A stretch of 10,203 nt of DNA from Candidatus Pacearchaeota archaeon RBG_13_36_9 (GTDB lineage: Archaea > Nanobdellota > Nanobdellia > Pacearchaeales > GW2011-AR1): assembly GCA_001786395.1 (NCBI GenBank), contig MFWN01000057.1, forward strand, positions 2,281 to 12,483, read 5' to 3'. Shown here piece after piece: positions 1 to 4,588 of the stretch (positions within the stretch are counted from its first letter, which is position 1; every line of letters starts with the position of its first letter). The notes below the pieces were generated by a model that did not search any database, was not told where the DNA came from, and saw nothing but the letters and a program-made list of their open reading frames with translations. A program made the position numbers and the translations under genes.

Positions 1-147
1 GATGATTAAGGTTATAAAGAAAATCAGGGGAAAGCTTATTCCAACATAAGTCTTATAAGTCACTTTCTTGACATTCAAAATTATCTTGTCCAGAGTAAAG
101 GAAGCTGCTTGCAGGACAGATGCTCCTATTGGAAATATTAGCGACAT
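1..147 (-). CDS. EamA/DMT-like membrane transporter, N-terminal part (runs off the window)
   Basis: Minus-strand reading frame of 49 codons from the ATG at 147-145, open to the window edge, so only the N-terminus is present. It begins MSLIFPIGASVLQAASF, followed by a short polar stretch with KVTYKTYVG, then a hydrophobic run (FPLIFFITLII) that looks like a second membrane segment. A first helix ending in A/SFTLDK followed by a basic loop is what I associate with small EamA-type (drug/metabolite transporter superfamily) proteins of uncultured archaea, so the family name is recognition by eye. A GAGG Shine-Dalgarno site at 156-159 lies 8 nt before the start, and a TATA box sits further upstream. 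The gene is divergent from the tRNA gene. The substrate cannot be inferred. It could be another polytopic membrane protein. Confidence 0.6.
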   Translation of the reverse strand, partial: MSLIFPIGASVLQAASFTLDKIILNVKKVTYKTYVGISFPLIFFITLII

Positions 148-188
148 GCTTAGTTCCTCTTTTGAATAAACTACTAAACCAAAGAGAG

Positions 189-198
189 GTTTTAAAGC
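189..198 (-). promoter_or_regulatory. TATA box for the EamA-like gene
   Basis: On the minus strand this reads GCTTTAAAAC, centred about 46 nt before the ATG at 147. A start of transcription about 26 nt downstream gives a leader of roughly 20 nt that contains the GAGG site. This is an inferred promoter. Confidence 0.45.
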
Positions 199-237
199 TT
201 TTTCTTTGAGAAAAAATCTATATTTGGAAGCAGTAAA

Positions 238-246
238 CTTTAAAAG
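238..246 (+). promoter_or_regulatory. TATA box for the tRNA-Asn gene
   Basis: CTTTAAAAG is centred about 28 nt upstream of the first base of the tRNA (270), the usual spacing for an archaeal TATA box and a start at or a few bases before the mature 5' end. Confidence 0.5.
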
Positions 247-269
247 AGTGTTTTATTTAGGATAATTAA

Positions 270-374
270 GTCTCGGTAGCTCAGCAGGTTTTTTTAACCA
301 GAAATGAGTTAAAGACTGTAAAGAGCACATGGCTGTTAACCATGGGGTCAAAGGTTCGAGTCCTTTCCGAGTTT
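270..374 (+). tRNA. tRNA-Asn (GUU) with an intron in the D-loop
   Basis: All tRNA arms can be drawn. The acceptor 5' strand is 270-276, the D stem GCTC 279-282 pairs with GAGC 323-326, and the anticodon stem CATGG 328-332 pairs with CCATG 340-344. The loop CTGTTAA has anticodon GTT at 335-337. The variable loop is 345-349, and the T stem AAAGG 350-354 pairs with CCTTT 362-366 around TTCGAGT. The acceptor 3' strand is 367-373 with base 374 as discriminator. Anticodon GUU and the overall sequence match tRNA-Asn. The D-loop as written is 40 nt. Removing a 32-nt intron (290-321) leaves AGCAGGTA, a standard 8-nt D-loop with GG18-19 and A21, and a 73-nt tRNA. Oddities: pair 1:72 is G-U, 2:71 is U-U, and the discriminator is U instead of the usual G. 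CCA is not encoded. It could be a partly decayed copy, but the core is intact. Confidence 0.88.
290..321 (+). other. tRNA intron in the D-loop with a bulge-helix-bulge splice site
   Basis: The 32-nt insert folds around its own junctions. An inner helix pairs 291-298 with 308-315 (one G-U pair) around a 9-nt loop. A 4-bp helix pairs G284-C285-A286-G287 with C316-T317-G318-T319. Three-base bulges GTT (288-290) and AAA (320-322) lie on opposite strands on either side of this helix, which is the bulge-helix-bulge (BHB) layout cut by archaeal tRNA endonuclease. Cutting between bases 2 and 3 of each bulge removes 290-321 and joins U20 to A21. A283 is one extra unpaired base, so this is a slightly relaxed BHB. 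The fold was done by hand. Confidence 0.8.
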
Positions 375-410
375 TGTTTAAAAACAAACGGAAAACGTAG
401 GACTTTTATC

Positions 411-440
411 AGGGGCTTTTACCGAGGCCCTTTTCTTTTT
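411..440 (+). terminator. Possible hairpin/T-run terminator after tRNA-Asn
   Basis: A weak G/C hairpin (AGGG at 411-414 with CCCT at 428-431) is followed by a T-rich run to 440. It lies 37 nt past the tRNA and also just past the end of the convergent KH gene, so it could separate the two units. A TTTT directly after the tRNA (372-375) could end transcription by itself. Confidence 0.3.
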
Positions 441-451
441 CAGAGAAAAGT

Positions 452-994
452 TTATTCTTTTGGCTTTTTCTTTCTAGTCTTTTTTATCTTTAATCCTAAG
501 TCTACATTAAGCTCATGTTTAGTCCTGCTTCTGGCTTCTTCAAGGTAGGAATAGGTTTTTGCCTGTTTCTTGCCTCTTATTAGAACTTCAAGCGCGGTAA
601 TGGTTGTTCTTATTTCATCTGCGAATCCAATAACCCCTACTGTATTTTCATGCACTGCAATAAAGCAGTCCCCTAAACTTTCTATTGTTTGCTTAGTTTT
701 TCCATGGGTGCCTATTATTCTCCCCCTTATTCTTTCTAAATCATGTCTTGGAGTGATATTTTTTATGTATATTTTTTCCAGAATAAATCCCTCTTGGGTC
801 AAGAGAAGAGCTTTTGTTGCTGTGAAGCCAAGAGTCATTGCTTCAATTACTTGTATTGCGAGATATTCATCTTCTGCTTCTCCGTTGACATAAAGCATAT
901 GGCCTTTACAAGATATTTTCACATTTAGCTCTTTTTGTAGATTTTTCTTTTCTTTTAGTATTTTTCCAATAGCCTCACAATATATTTCTTGCAT
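452..994 (-). CDS. KH-domain RNA-binding protein, Pno1/Dim2-like (ribosome assembly)
   Basis: A 180-aa protein. Residues 91-105 read GRIIGTHGKTKQTIE, a KH-domain GXXG loop (G95-T-H-G98) of the type found in archaeal Pno1/Dim2 proteins, which bind the 3' end of pre-16S rRNA during small-subunit assembly. The flow from residue 25 (VKIS..) through the helix YLAIQVIEAMTLGF to ALLL resembles the first KH domain of the family, but its GXXG loop is not recognisable (residues 9-27 are GKILKEKKNLQKELN-type). So KH1 looks degenerate and KH2 intact. The C-terminus is lysine-rich (KKTRKKKPKE). An in-frame TAA lies a few codons upstream of the ATG, so the start cannot be much earlier. The gene follows aIF1A on the same strand after a 107-nt gap, a translation-linked setting that fits. 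Length is normal for the family. Confidence 0.82.
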   Translation of the reverse strand: MQEIYCEAIGKILKEKKNLQKELNVKISCKGHMLYVNGEAEDEYLAIQVIEAMTLGFTATKALLLTQEGFILEKIYIKNITPRHDLERIRGRIIGTHGKTKQTIESLGDCFIAVHENTVGVIGFADEIRTTITALEVLIRGKKQAKTYSYLEEARSRTKHELNVDLGLKIKKTRKKKPKE

Positions 995-1014
995 AGTAAA
1001 TTATGGGATTTAAA

Positions 1015-1026
1015 GATTAAAAAGTT
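1015..1026 (-). promoter_or_regulatory. TATA box for the KH-domain gene
   Basis: The minus strand reads ACTTTTTAATC, centred about 25 nt before the ATG at 994, which would make the mRNA leaderless. A second T/A-rich candidate (CTTTAAAT) lies closer and fits less well. Confidence 0.4.
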
Positions 1027-1062
1027 ATTGTTTTTTAAAAGATAAATGCTAGAACTCTGCTC

Positions 1063-1108
1063 ATTCTGACACTTTCTATTGATACCTTAGATACTAAAGT
1101 GTCAGAAT
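1063..1108. repeat. 13-bp perfect inverted repeat overlapping the aIF1A stop codon
   Basis: ATTCTGACACTTT at 1063-1075 is the exact reverse complement of AAAGTGTCAGAAT at 1096-1108, with a 20-nt spacer. The right arm includes the aIF1A stop codon (1104-1102) and its last codon. As RNA on the minus strand it would form a 13-bp stem directly at the 3' end of aIF1A, ahead of the KH gene. A terminator, an mRNA-stabilising stem or a processing site are all possible. Confidence 0.75.
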
Positions 1109-1428
1109 TCGCCTTCAACATCTTTTAGATATCCTTTTCTTTTCAGCCAGGATATGGCCGCTGGATTATATTTGAATAGGATATCTGCTTTTTCATTATC
1201 AAATTCCCAGGGTTTTACTAATACTACATCCCCTTCCCTAAGCCAGAGTTTTCTTTTCAGCCTTCCAGGCACTCTGCAATTCCTTGACTTTCCATCTAGG
1301 CATCTTACCATCATTCTGCTTGCTCCAAGCCGCTGGTCCAGTATTCCAAGCACTTCTCCCTGTCTTGGGAGCTTTACTCTAATTGGCCCTTCTGGATTTT
1401 GGCTCTCTTGATTTTGGTTATATGGCAT
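1102..1428 (-). CDS. eif1a: Translation initiation factor aIF1A
   Basis: A 108-aa protein of the usual aIF1A size. It has an S1-like OB-fold core: PRQGEVLGILDQRLGASRM (residues 21-39), MMVRCLDGKSRNCRVPGRLKRKLWLREGD split over residues 39-67, and the continuation VVLVKPWEF. The motif RCLDGKSRNCRVPG is characteristic of eIF1A/aIF1A. The protein binds the 30S A-site region and helps set up the initiator tRNA on the start codon. The N-terminus is a Q/N-rich tail (MPYNQNQESQNPEG) and the C-terminus (ISWLKRKGYL) matches the family helix. The TATA box is centred about 26 nt before the ATG, so the message is probably leaderless. The upstream gene ends only 32 nt before this start, and the promoter repeats overlap that gene's last codon. 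Confidence 0.96.
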   Translation of the reverse strand: MPYNQNQESQNPEGPIRVKLPRQGEVLGILDQRLGASRMMVRCLDGKSRNCRVPGRLKRKLWLREGDVVLVKPWEFDNEKADILFKYNPAAISWLKRKGYLKDVEGEF

Positions 1429-1437
1429 GTTATAATG

Positions 1438-1465
1438 ATAAAGGTTTAGTTTATAAAGGTTTAGT
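1438..1465 (-). promoter_or_regulatory. aIF1A promoter: TATA box inside a 13-bp direct repeat
   Basis: On the plus strand ATAAAGGTTTAGT occurs twice (1438-1450 and 1453-1465), 15 bp apart. On the minus strand the join gives CCTTTATAAAC (1459-1449), a good TATA box centred about 26 nt from the aIF1A start codon. Each copy contains AAAGGTTTA, a 9-mer also present in the TBP promoter. The distal copy overlaps the stop codon of the upstream gene. Confidence 0.55.
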
Positions 1466-1664
1466 GAGAAAAAGCTTTTGCAAGCCCATATCCTATAGAT
1501 TCACATAATGCAGATGGTCCTGCTCCTTTTAAGAAGCCGAATCCTACTCTCTCTGCTTGAAGAAGGCCTTCAATTATTTCCGCATCTTCTGGTTCATAAC
1601 TTTTTGTATGTTCAGTATATGCCCCTGCAAAACCACTTGCTATTGAAAGTCCTGCTATTATCAC
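1461..1664 (-). CDS. Small hypothetical protein; GTG start uncertain, frame open upstream
   Basis: From the GTG at 1664 the product is 67 aa, beginning MIIAGLSIASGFAGAY, with an acidic middle (YEPEDAEIIEGLLQAE) and a G/A-rich C-terminus. I do not recognise it. The same frame stays open for 32 more codons up to a TAA at 1761-1763. That extension reads like protein (it includes GYGTIALFSLAEGVYEGICD) and adds a second hydrophobic segment, but has no ATG, GTG or TTG. Either the true start is a rare codon near 1748, or the original start was lost, or the short GTG form is real. The gene lies between DUF424 and aIF1A on the same strand. It may be a small membrane protein with two hydrophobic segments. 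Confidence 0.5.
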   Translation of the reverse strand: MIIAGLSIASGFAGAYTEHTKSYEPEDAEIIEGLLQAERVGFGFLKGAGPSALCESIGYGLAKAFSH

Positions 1665-1769
1665 GGGCTTAAGAATTCCGGGGGCATCACAAATTCCCTC
1701 ATAAACACCTTCTGCTAGGGAAAAAAGTGCAATTGTTCCATATCCTATATATTTTCTAGCTTATAAAAA

Positions 1770-2066
1770 TTAAAGCAATGTCAACGCTATAGGAATTCCT
1801 TGTATTTTGATTATCCCTTCTTTTTTGATTATCCCTGCTTTTAAGGCAAGTTCTACTGCTTTTTCCCCCACAATATTAAAGGTGGCATCTTCGGTTTTTT
1901 CGTCTTTCATTATTGCAAGAACCTGCTCTTCGCTCATTTCCTCTCCATTAAAGAATTCTCCTGAAAGATCTATCTGCCTTTTTTCTTCTTCAAACCTTTT
2001 TCCCATAAGTTCAGAATCACAGATAGCCACGACATTTCTATAAGAGTTATGTATCTTAAGATTCAT
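1770..2066 (-). CDS. DUF424 family protein
   Basis: A 98-aa protein. The pattern KIHNSYRNVVAICDSELMGK, then FEEEKRQIDLSGEFFNGEE, then FNIVGEKAVELALKAGII and a final IKIQGIPIA, matches the DUF424 family of small archaeal proteins: VVAVCDxELLGKxF, a NLVGExxVxLAL helix and a IxxVPHA-like end. Length fits the family. The biochemical role is unknown; in archaea it tends to sit among translation genes, as here near aIF1A. The start codon is preceded by AGGAAC and by a TATA box about 36 nt upstream. It may be co-transcribed with the small gene at 1461-1664. Confidence 0.85.
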   Translation of the reverse strand: MNLKIHNSYRNVVAICDSELMGKRFEEEKRQIDLSGEFFNGEEMSEEQVLAIMKDEKTEDATFNIVGEKAVELALKAGIIKKEGIIKIQGIPIALTLL

Positions 2067-2083
2067 ACTAGTTCCTAGAAAAC

Positions 2084-2111
2084 CCTGTTTTTAAAACTTT
2101 ATAAAAACAGG
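2084..2111 (-). promoter_or_regulatory. DUF424 promoter: TATA box within a 10-bp inverted repeat
   Basis: CCTGTTTTTA (2084-2093) and TAAAAACAGG (2102-2111) form a perfect dyad with an 8-nt spacer. The minus-strand TATA box (TTTTTATAAAG) lies across its inner half, about 36 nt upstream of the ATG. A protein bound to the dyad would block TBP. The regulator is unknown. Confidence 0.5.
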
Positions 2112-2126
2112 CTTTTCTAATGTTCC

Positions 2127-2253
2127 CTATAAATAGAGCTAGCTTTAATTTATAGCCCGATTTGTTCGGCGCTCACAAATCTCGCACATTTGTCCCTTCA
2201 AATTTCCAAATTATATTGAGTATTAGCGAAAAAATCTAGCAGGAGGAGATTTT
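2127..2253 (+). other. Possible small RNA in the 280-nt gap between DUF424 and the zinc-ribbon gene
   Basis: The gap 2067-2346 holds no convincing gene. A plus-strand TATA box (CTATAAATAG, 2127-2136) would start transcription near 2157, just before a locally GC-richer stretch. Two hairpins follow: GATTTGT (2159-2165) with ACAAATC (2175-2181), and AAAATCT (2231-2237) with AGATTTT (2247-2253). Each has a 7-bp stem and a 9-nt loop, and the second loop exposes AGGAGG. No box C/D, box H/ACA or known RNA family was recognised. This is a speculative transcript. Confidence 0.2.
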
Positions 2254-2346
2254 GGAGCGTGTAATATCTGGATATATAAATGAAAGTAGAAAGTTCTAAT
2301 AAAAAACATTTTAAACAGAAAAAGCAAATAAAAATAAAAAATAAGC

Positions 2347-2514
2347 TTACTTTAACTTTTCAGCTTGCTCTTTTGAGAGAATTTTAGCCATATTTGTCCC
2401 GCACACTGTGCATTTTCCTCTTGCCATAAAGGTTCCGCGCGCTGTTGGGGCTACCTTAACATCTTTCATCTCTCTGTTTTCCTTACATCTCATACATCTT
2501 CCTTCTAATGCCAT
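2347..2514 (-). CDS. Small zinc-ribbon protein, DUF5679-like (55 aa)
   Basis: A 55-aa protein that begins MALEGRCMRCKENREMKDV and later has GKCTVCGTNM. Two CXXC pairs (C7/C10 and C35/C38) make a compact zinc ribbon, with PTARGTFMARG between them. The CxxCKxxREMKD start and the C-P/T-V-C-G-T end match DUF5679, a family of small archaeal and bacterial zinc-ribbon proteins of unknown function. A strong AAGGAGG site (2524-2530) lies 9 nt before the ATG. A nucleic-acid or protein-binding role is only an inference from the fold. Confidence 0.85.
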   Translation of the reverse strand: MALEGRCMRCKENREMKDVKVAPTARGTFMARGKCTVCGTNMAKILSKEQAEKLK

Positions 2515-2565
2515 TTTTGTTTTCCTCCTTCTTTGATTTTTATTAAATTTATCATGTTTCTTGCG

Positions 2566-2575
2566 TTTTTAAAGC
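2566..2575 (-). promoter_or_regulatory. TATA box for the zinc-ribbon gene
   Basis: The minus strand reads GCTTTAAAAA, centred about 57 nt upstream of the ATG. The predicted leader of about 30 nt includes the AAGGAGG site, so this gene, unlike several neighbours, is not leaderless. Confidence 0.5.
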
Positions 2576-2593
2576 TTTGTTTTGGTTAAAATC

Positions 2594-2625
2594 TGTTTAT
2601 TTTAGGTATCTATCCAAATACCTAA
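2594..2625 (+). promoter_or_regulatory. Promoter of the 116-aa gene with an 8-bp inverted repeat
   Basis: A T/A-rich TATA candidate (TGTTTATTTT, about 2595-2603) is followed by TTAGGTAT (2602-2609) and ATACCTAA (2618-2625), a perfect dyad with an 8-nt spacer placed between the TATA box and the predicted start site near 2627. The position is that of a repressor operator. Confidence 0.4.
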
Positions 2626-2646
2626 TTTTTTTTAAGTGAGATTAAT

Positions 2647-2997
2647 ATGAAAGCGGGGGACCTTCAAAAAAATTATGCATCAAGAAGGCTTAAAATAATA
2701 AGAAGCTATTATGAAGGTCTTGGATCTGAGCCTGGGAAAAAAGCATTTTTAAAAGGAATTGTTGCTGTTTCCCGTATTACGCCAGAGGGCGAAAGATTGG
2801 AAACTTATCATTTAGGTGATAGATGTGTTGTTGATTATTTATGCAGGGAAATGGGGGCATTAGGCATGGACGAAGAAAAAAGCAAATTAATCCAGGCAGT
2901 TAAATCACGGCAATATTCAAGAGAGTTTCTTGATGGGATGGGTCACTTGAGCCACCAACTACAAAAAATAAGCTTAATATACTGTTTTAAATCTTAG
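2647..2997 (+). CDS. Hypothetical protein, 116 aa
   Basis: I do not recognise this protein. It has a basic N-terminus (MKAGDLQKNYASRRLKIIRS), a middle with GKKAFLKGIVAVSRITPEG and LETYHLGDRCVVDYLCREMG, and a C-terminus of two amphipathic stretches. There are no membrane segments and no clear catalytic motif; C60, C66 and C113 do not form a metal site that I can see. A GTGAG site lies 6 nt before the ATG. It ends with TAG, overlapping the tail of aIF2-beta by 11 nt (convergent). Coding character looks real: few rare codons, good start signals and its own promoter-like region. Confidence 0.7.
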   Translation: MKAGDLQKNYASRRLKIIRSYYEGLGSEPGKKAFLKGIVAVSRITPEGERLETYHLGDRCVVDYLCREMGALGMDEEKSKLIQAVKSRQYSREFLDGMGHLSHQLQKISLIYCFKS

Positions 2998-3397
2998 CTC
3001 TTACAGAGTGTTTAGCTCCGCATGCTAAACAGTTAACAAACATAAATGCGTCTTGTTTTTTTAACTCAGTGTCTGGCTTTCCACATTCCTTGCAGAACAC
3101 AAATTCCCTAACATACTGCTGTATTTTCTCGTTTATTTTTGTGGAGGGGATTTTTGTCTGTAATACTACTCTGTTTCCTTCAATTTTTCCGGAAGTGGCT
3201 AACTCCCTTAAAAGGTATTTCAAAACATGGTTTATATCCCTTCGAACATATGAGGCTATTTGCTGGACATTAGTTAAAATTGTTTTTGTTCCTTCAAAAT
3301 GCCCTTCTATTTTAGGGACTTCAAACCTCTCTATTTTAGTCTCAACTGGCTTAATCTTCTTGTAAGCTTCCTCCAGCATTTGTTCGTAGGTTTCCAT
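2987..3397 (-). CDS. eif2b: Translation initiation factor aIF2, beta subunit
   Basis: A 136-aa protein of normal length. The N-terminus (METYEQMLEEAYKKI) is the helix that docks on the gamma subunit. The central alpha/beta domain includes FEVPKIEGHFEGTKTILTN and HVLKYLLRELATSGKIEGN, both diagnostic of aIF2-beta. The C-terminal zinc ribbon has four cysteines: FCKECGKPDT (C102, C105) and VNCLACGAKHSV (C123, C126). With the alpha and gamma subunits it delivers initiator Met-tRNA to the small ribosomal subunit; those two genes are not in this window. The TATA box is placed for a leaderless mRNA. Confidence 0.97.
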   Translation of the reverse strand: METYEQMLEEAYKKIKPVETKIERFEVPKIEGHFEGTKTILTNVQQIASYVRRDINHVLKYLLRELATSGKIEGNRVVLQTKIPSTKINEKIQQYVREFVFCKECGKPDTELKKQDAFMFVNCLACGAKHSVRAKI

Positions 3398-3417
3398 GAG
3401 AATTATTAGAATATGGG

Positions 3418-3428
3418 GTTTTTAAACG
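3418..3428 (-). promoter_or_regulatory. TATA box for aIF2-beta
   Basis: The minus strand reads CGTTTAAAAAC, centred 26 nt upstream of the ATG at 3397, the spacing expected when transcription begins at the start codon. Confidence 0.55.
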
Positions 3429-3435
3429 TTTTACT

Positions 3436-4137
3436 TTAAGTTTTATCCAGCGAGTTTAAAAATTCATTAAAAAGCCGGTCTAAATCTTTATCAAATACTC
3501 TTAAAAACGATTTATGGTAGTTGCTCTCTTTTGGATTTTTGATATAATAATCCATGAATAATAGAATATGTTTTATAGAATACGATTCCACAAGAAACTC
3601 TGTAAAATAAGCCTATAAGGGATAGCAGGGATAATCGCTTTTATAGTTTCTTCTTAAAAACCGATAGTTAAGATATCTTGCATCTTTAATATTGTAATCT
3701 TTTATCAGCTTCTTTAGTTGTTGTTTAGGTAATTTCAATTGAGAGTCTTTTGCAATATAACTGGCAAAGCCTTCAACCAGCCAATTTGGCTTAGTCAAAG
3801 GATATTTCTGGAGCCAGAAAATATGATTAAATTCGTGTATTATTATTTTTTTAACATCTTTTTTTGTAAATTTTCCTATTTTTTCAATCCAATTAACTGT
3901 TCTGAAAACCATCTTGTTTTTTTCAACAGAAGCAGTACTCCATTTATGGAAAACTTTAGCATGTTTGTAGATTTCAGAATAATTGGAACAAGAATAAACT
4001 CTGATTCTTTTTTTAAGGTGTATATTAAAAATTCGTGAATTTATCCTAATTGCTTCTTCAAACCATCTGGCTATATAATTGTCAATGGGTTCATTTTGAA
4101 AAATTGTTATGCTACCAATCTTTTTACTATATTCCAT
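3436..4137 (-). pseudogene. HEXXH metallopeptidase interrupted by an in-frame TAG
   Basis: The first part (4137-3613) encodes 174 aa with HEFNH at residues 101-105 and NWLVEG (E122), the zinc-binding pattern HEXXH followed by a downstream glutamate found in gluzincin peptidases (MA-clan, M1-like fold). A TAG at 3615-3613 ends this frame. The same frame then continues without any shift for 58 codons to a TAA at 3438-3436. That part reads like the helical C-terminus of such enzymes: AYFTEFLVESY, then ILLFMDYYIKNP, then LDRLFNEFLNSL. The whole protein would be 233 aa with residue 175 missing. A CAG-to-TAG or AAG-to-TAG change would explain it. TAG acts as an ordinary stop in TBP and the RPA-like gene here, so a nonsense mutation is more likely than reassignment. 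There is no signal peptide, suggesting a cytoplasmic protein. A truncated 174-aa product retaining all metal ligands may still be made. Confidence 0.75.
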
Positions 4138-4156
4138 CTAAGAAAGAATGCAGGAA

Positions 4157-4186
4157 GGATTATAAATTCTTGTTTTAGTTTAAAAT
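4157..4186. promoter_or_regulatory. Divergent TATA boxes between the peptidase and the 126-aa gene
   Basis: The minus-strand box GAATTTATAATCC (4169-4157) is centred about 27 nt before the peptidase ATG at 4137. The plus-strand box AGTTTAAAAT (4177-4186) is centred about 26 nt before the ATG at 4208. Both spacings suggest leaderless transcripts. The peptidase promoter therefore looks intact despite the broken reading frame. Confidence 0.5.
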
Positions 4187-4207
4187 AGGGCTATTAATAG
4201 GAAAGAA

Positions 4208-4588
4208 ATGAGCTTAACTGAAAGTGTAACAGAAGAAACTGAAAGAATAGATGCTCTTAACTCTCTTATAGGGCAGTTCAAACCTGGAGAGGGGTTAGAT
4301 GGAGAATATGTTGGAGATGAAGACTCTGGAATTTTCCATTCACTTGCTTTATTAAGGATAGCATTAGAAGAAAATCTTTTAAAGGAAGAGAGCTGTAAAG
4401 CTATTTTCAGTGGAGAAAAGCCTTTTTATTCTGAGCAATTCAGGTTTTGTAAGCTTCCTGTTGGCGGGAGAGCTTATTATTTAATAAGAAATGGAGAGTG
4501 TTACAGAATAAAAATAAGAAATTTTTTTAAGGCTCAAGAGCCATTTGATATTTATCGTGATTGCGAAGGGATGGATAAGTTGGATTAA
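4208..4588 (+). CDS. Hypothetical protein, 126 aa
   Basis: I do not recognise this protein. It is acidic, with an N-terminus rich in S/T/E (MSLTESVTEETERIDALNSL), an amphipathic helix (FHSLALLRIALEENLLKEES), and a C-terminal half with beta-like stretches (FRFCKLPVGGRAYYLIRNG, CYRIKIRNFF). There are no membrane segments and no catalytic motif that I can identify. It is divergent from the peptidase gene and tail-to-tail, overlapping by 4 nt, with the frameshifted gene at 4585. It is the only intact gene between two damaged ones. Confidence 0.7.
   Translation: MSLTESVTEETERIDALNSLIGQFKPGEGLDGEYVGDEDSGIFHSLALLRIALEENLLKEESCKAIFSGEKPFYSEQFRFCKLPVGGRAYYLIRNGECYRIKIRNFFKAQEPFDIYRDCEGMDKLD

Noticed and set aside
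342..548. Plus-strand open frame overlapping the tRNA 3' half
   Set aside because: It begins inside the tRNA anticodon arm, lies antisense to the KH gene end and has no ribosome binding site or protein-like composition.
570..928. Plus-strand open frames opposite the KH gene
   Set aside because: They are antisense shadows of a recognised gene, without start signals.
2252..2299. TTG-started 15-codon frame after AGGAGG
   Set aside because: It is too short, and the AGGAGG is in a hairpin loop; kept only as part of the possible-RNA finding.
2280..2394. Plus-strand ATG frame of about 36 codons rich in lysine
   Set aside because: It runs antisense into the zinc-ribbon gene, has low-complexity A-rich DNA and lacks a ribosome binding site.
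3613..3615. Pyrrolysine coding by the TAG in the peptidase
   Set aside because: TAG ends TBP, the RPA-like gene and the 116-aa gene in this window, and no pyl gene is visible. It cannot be excluded without the whole genome, but nonsense mutation is simpler.
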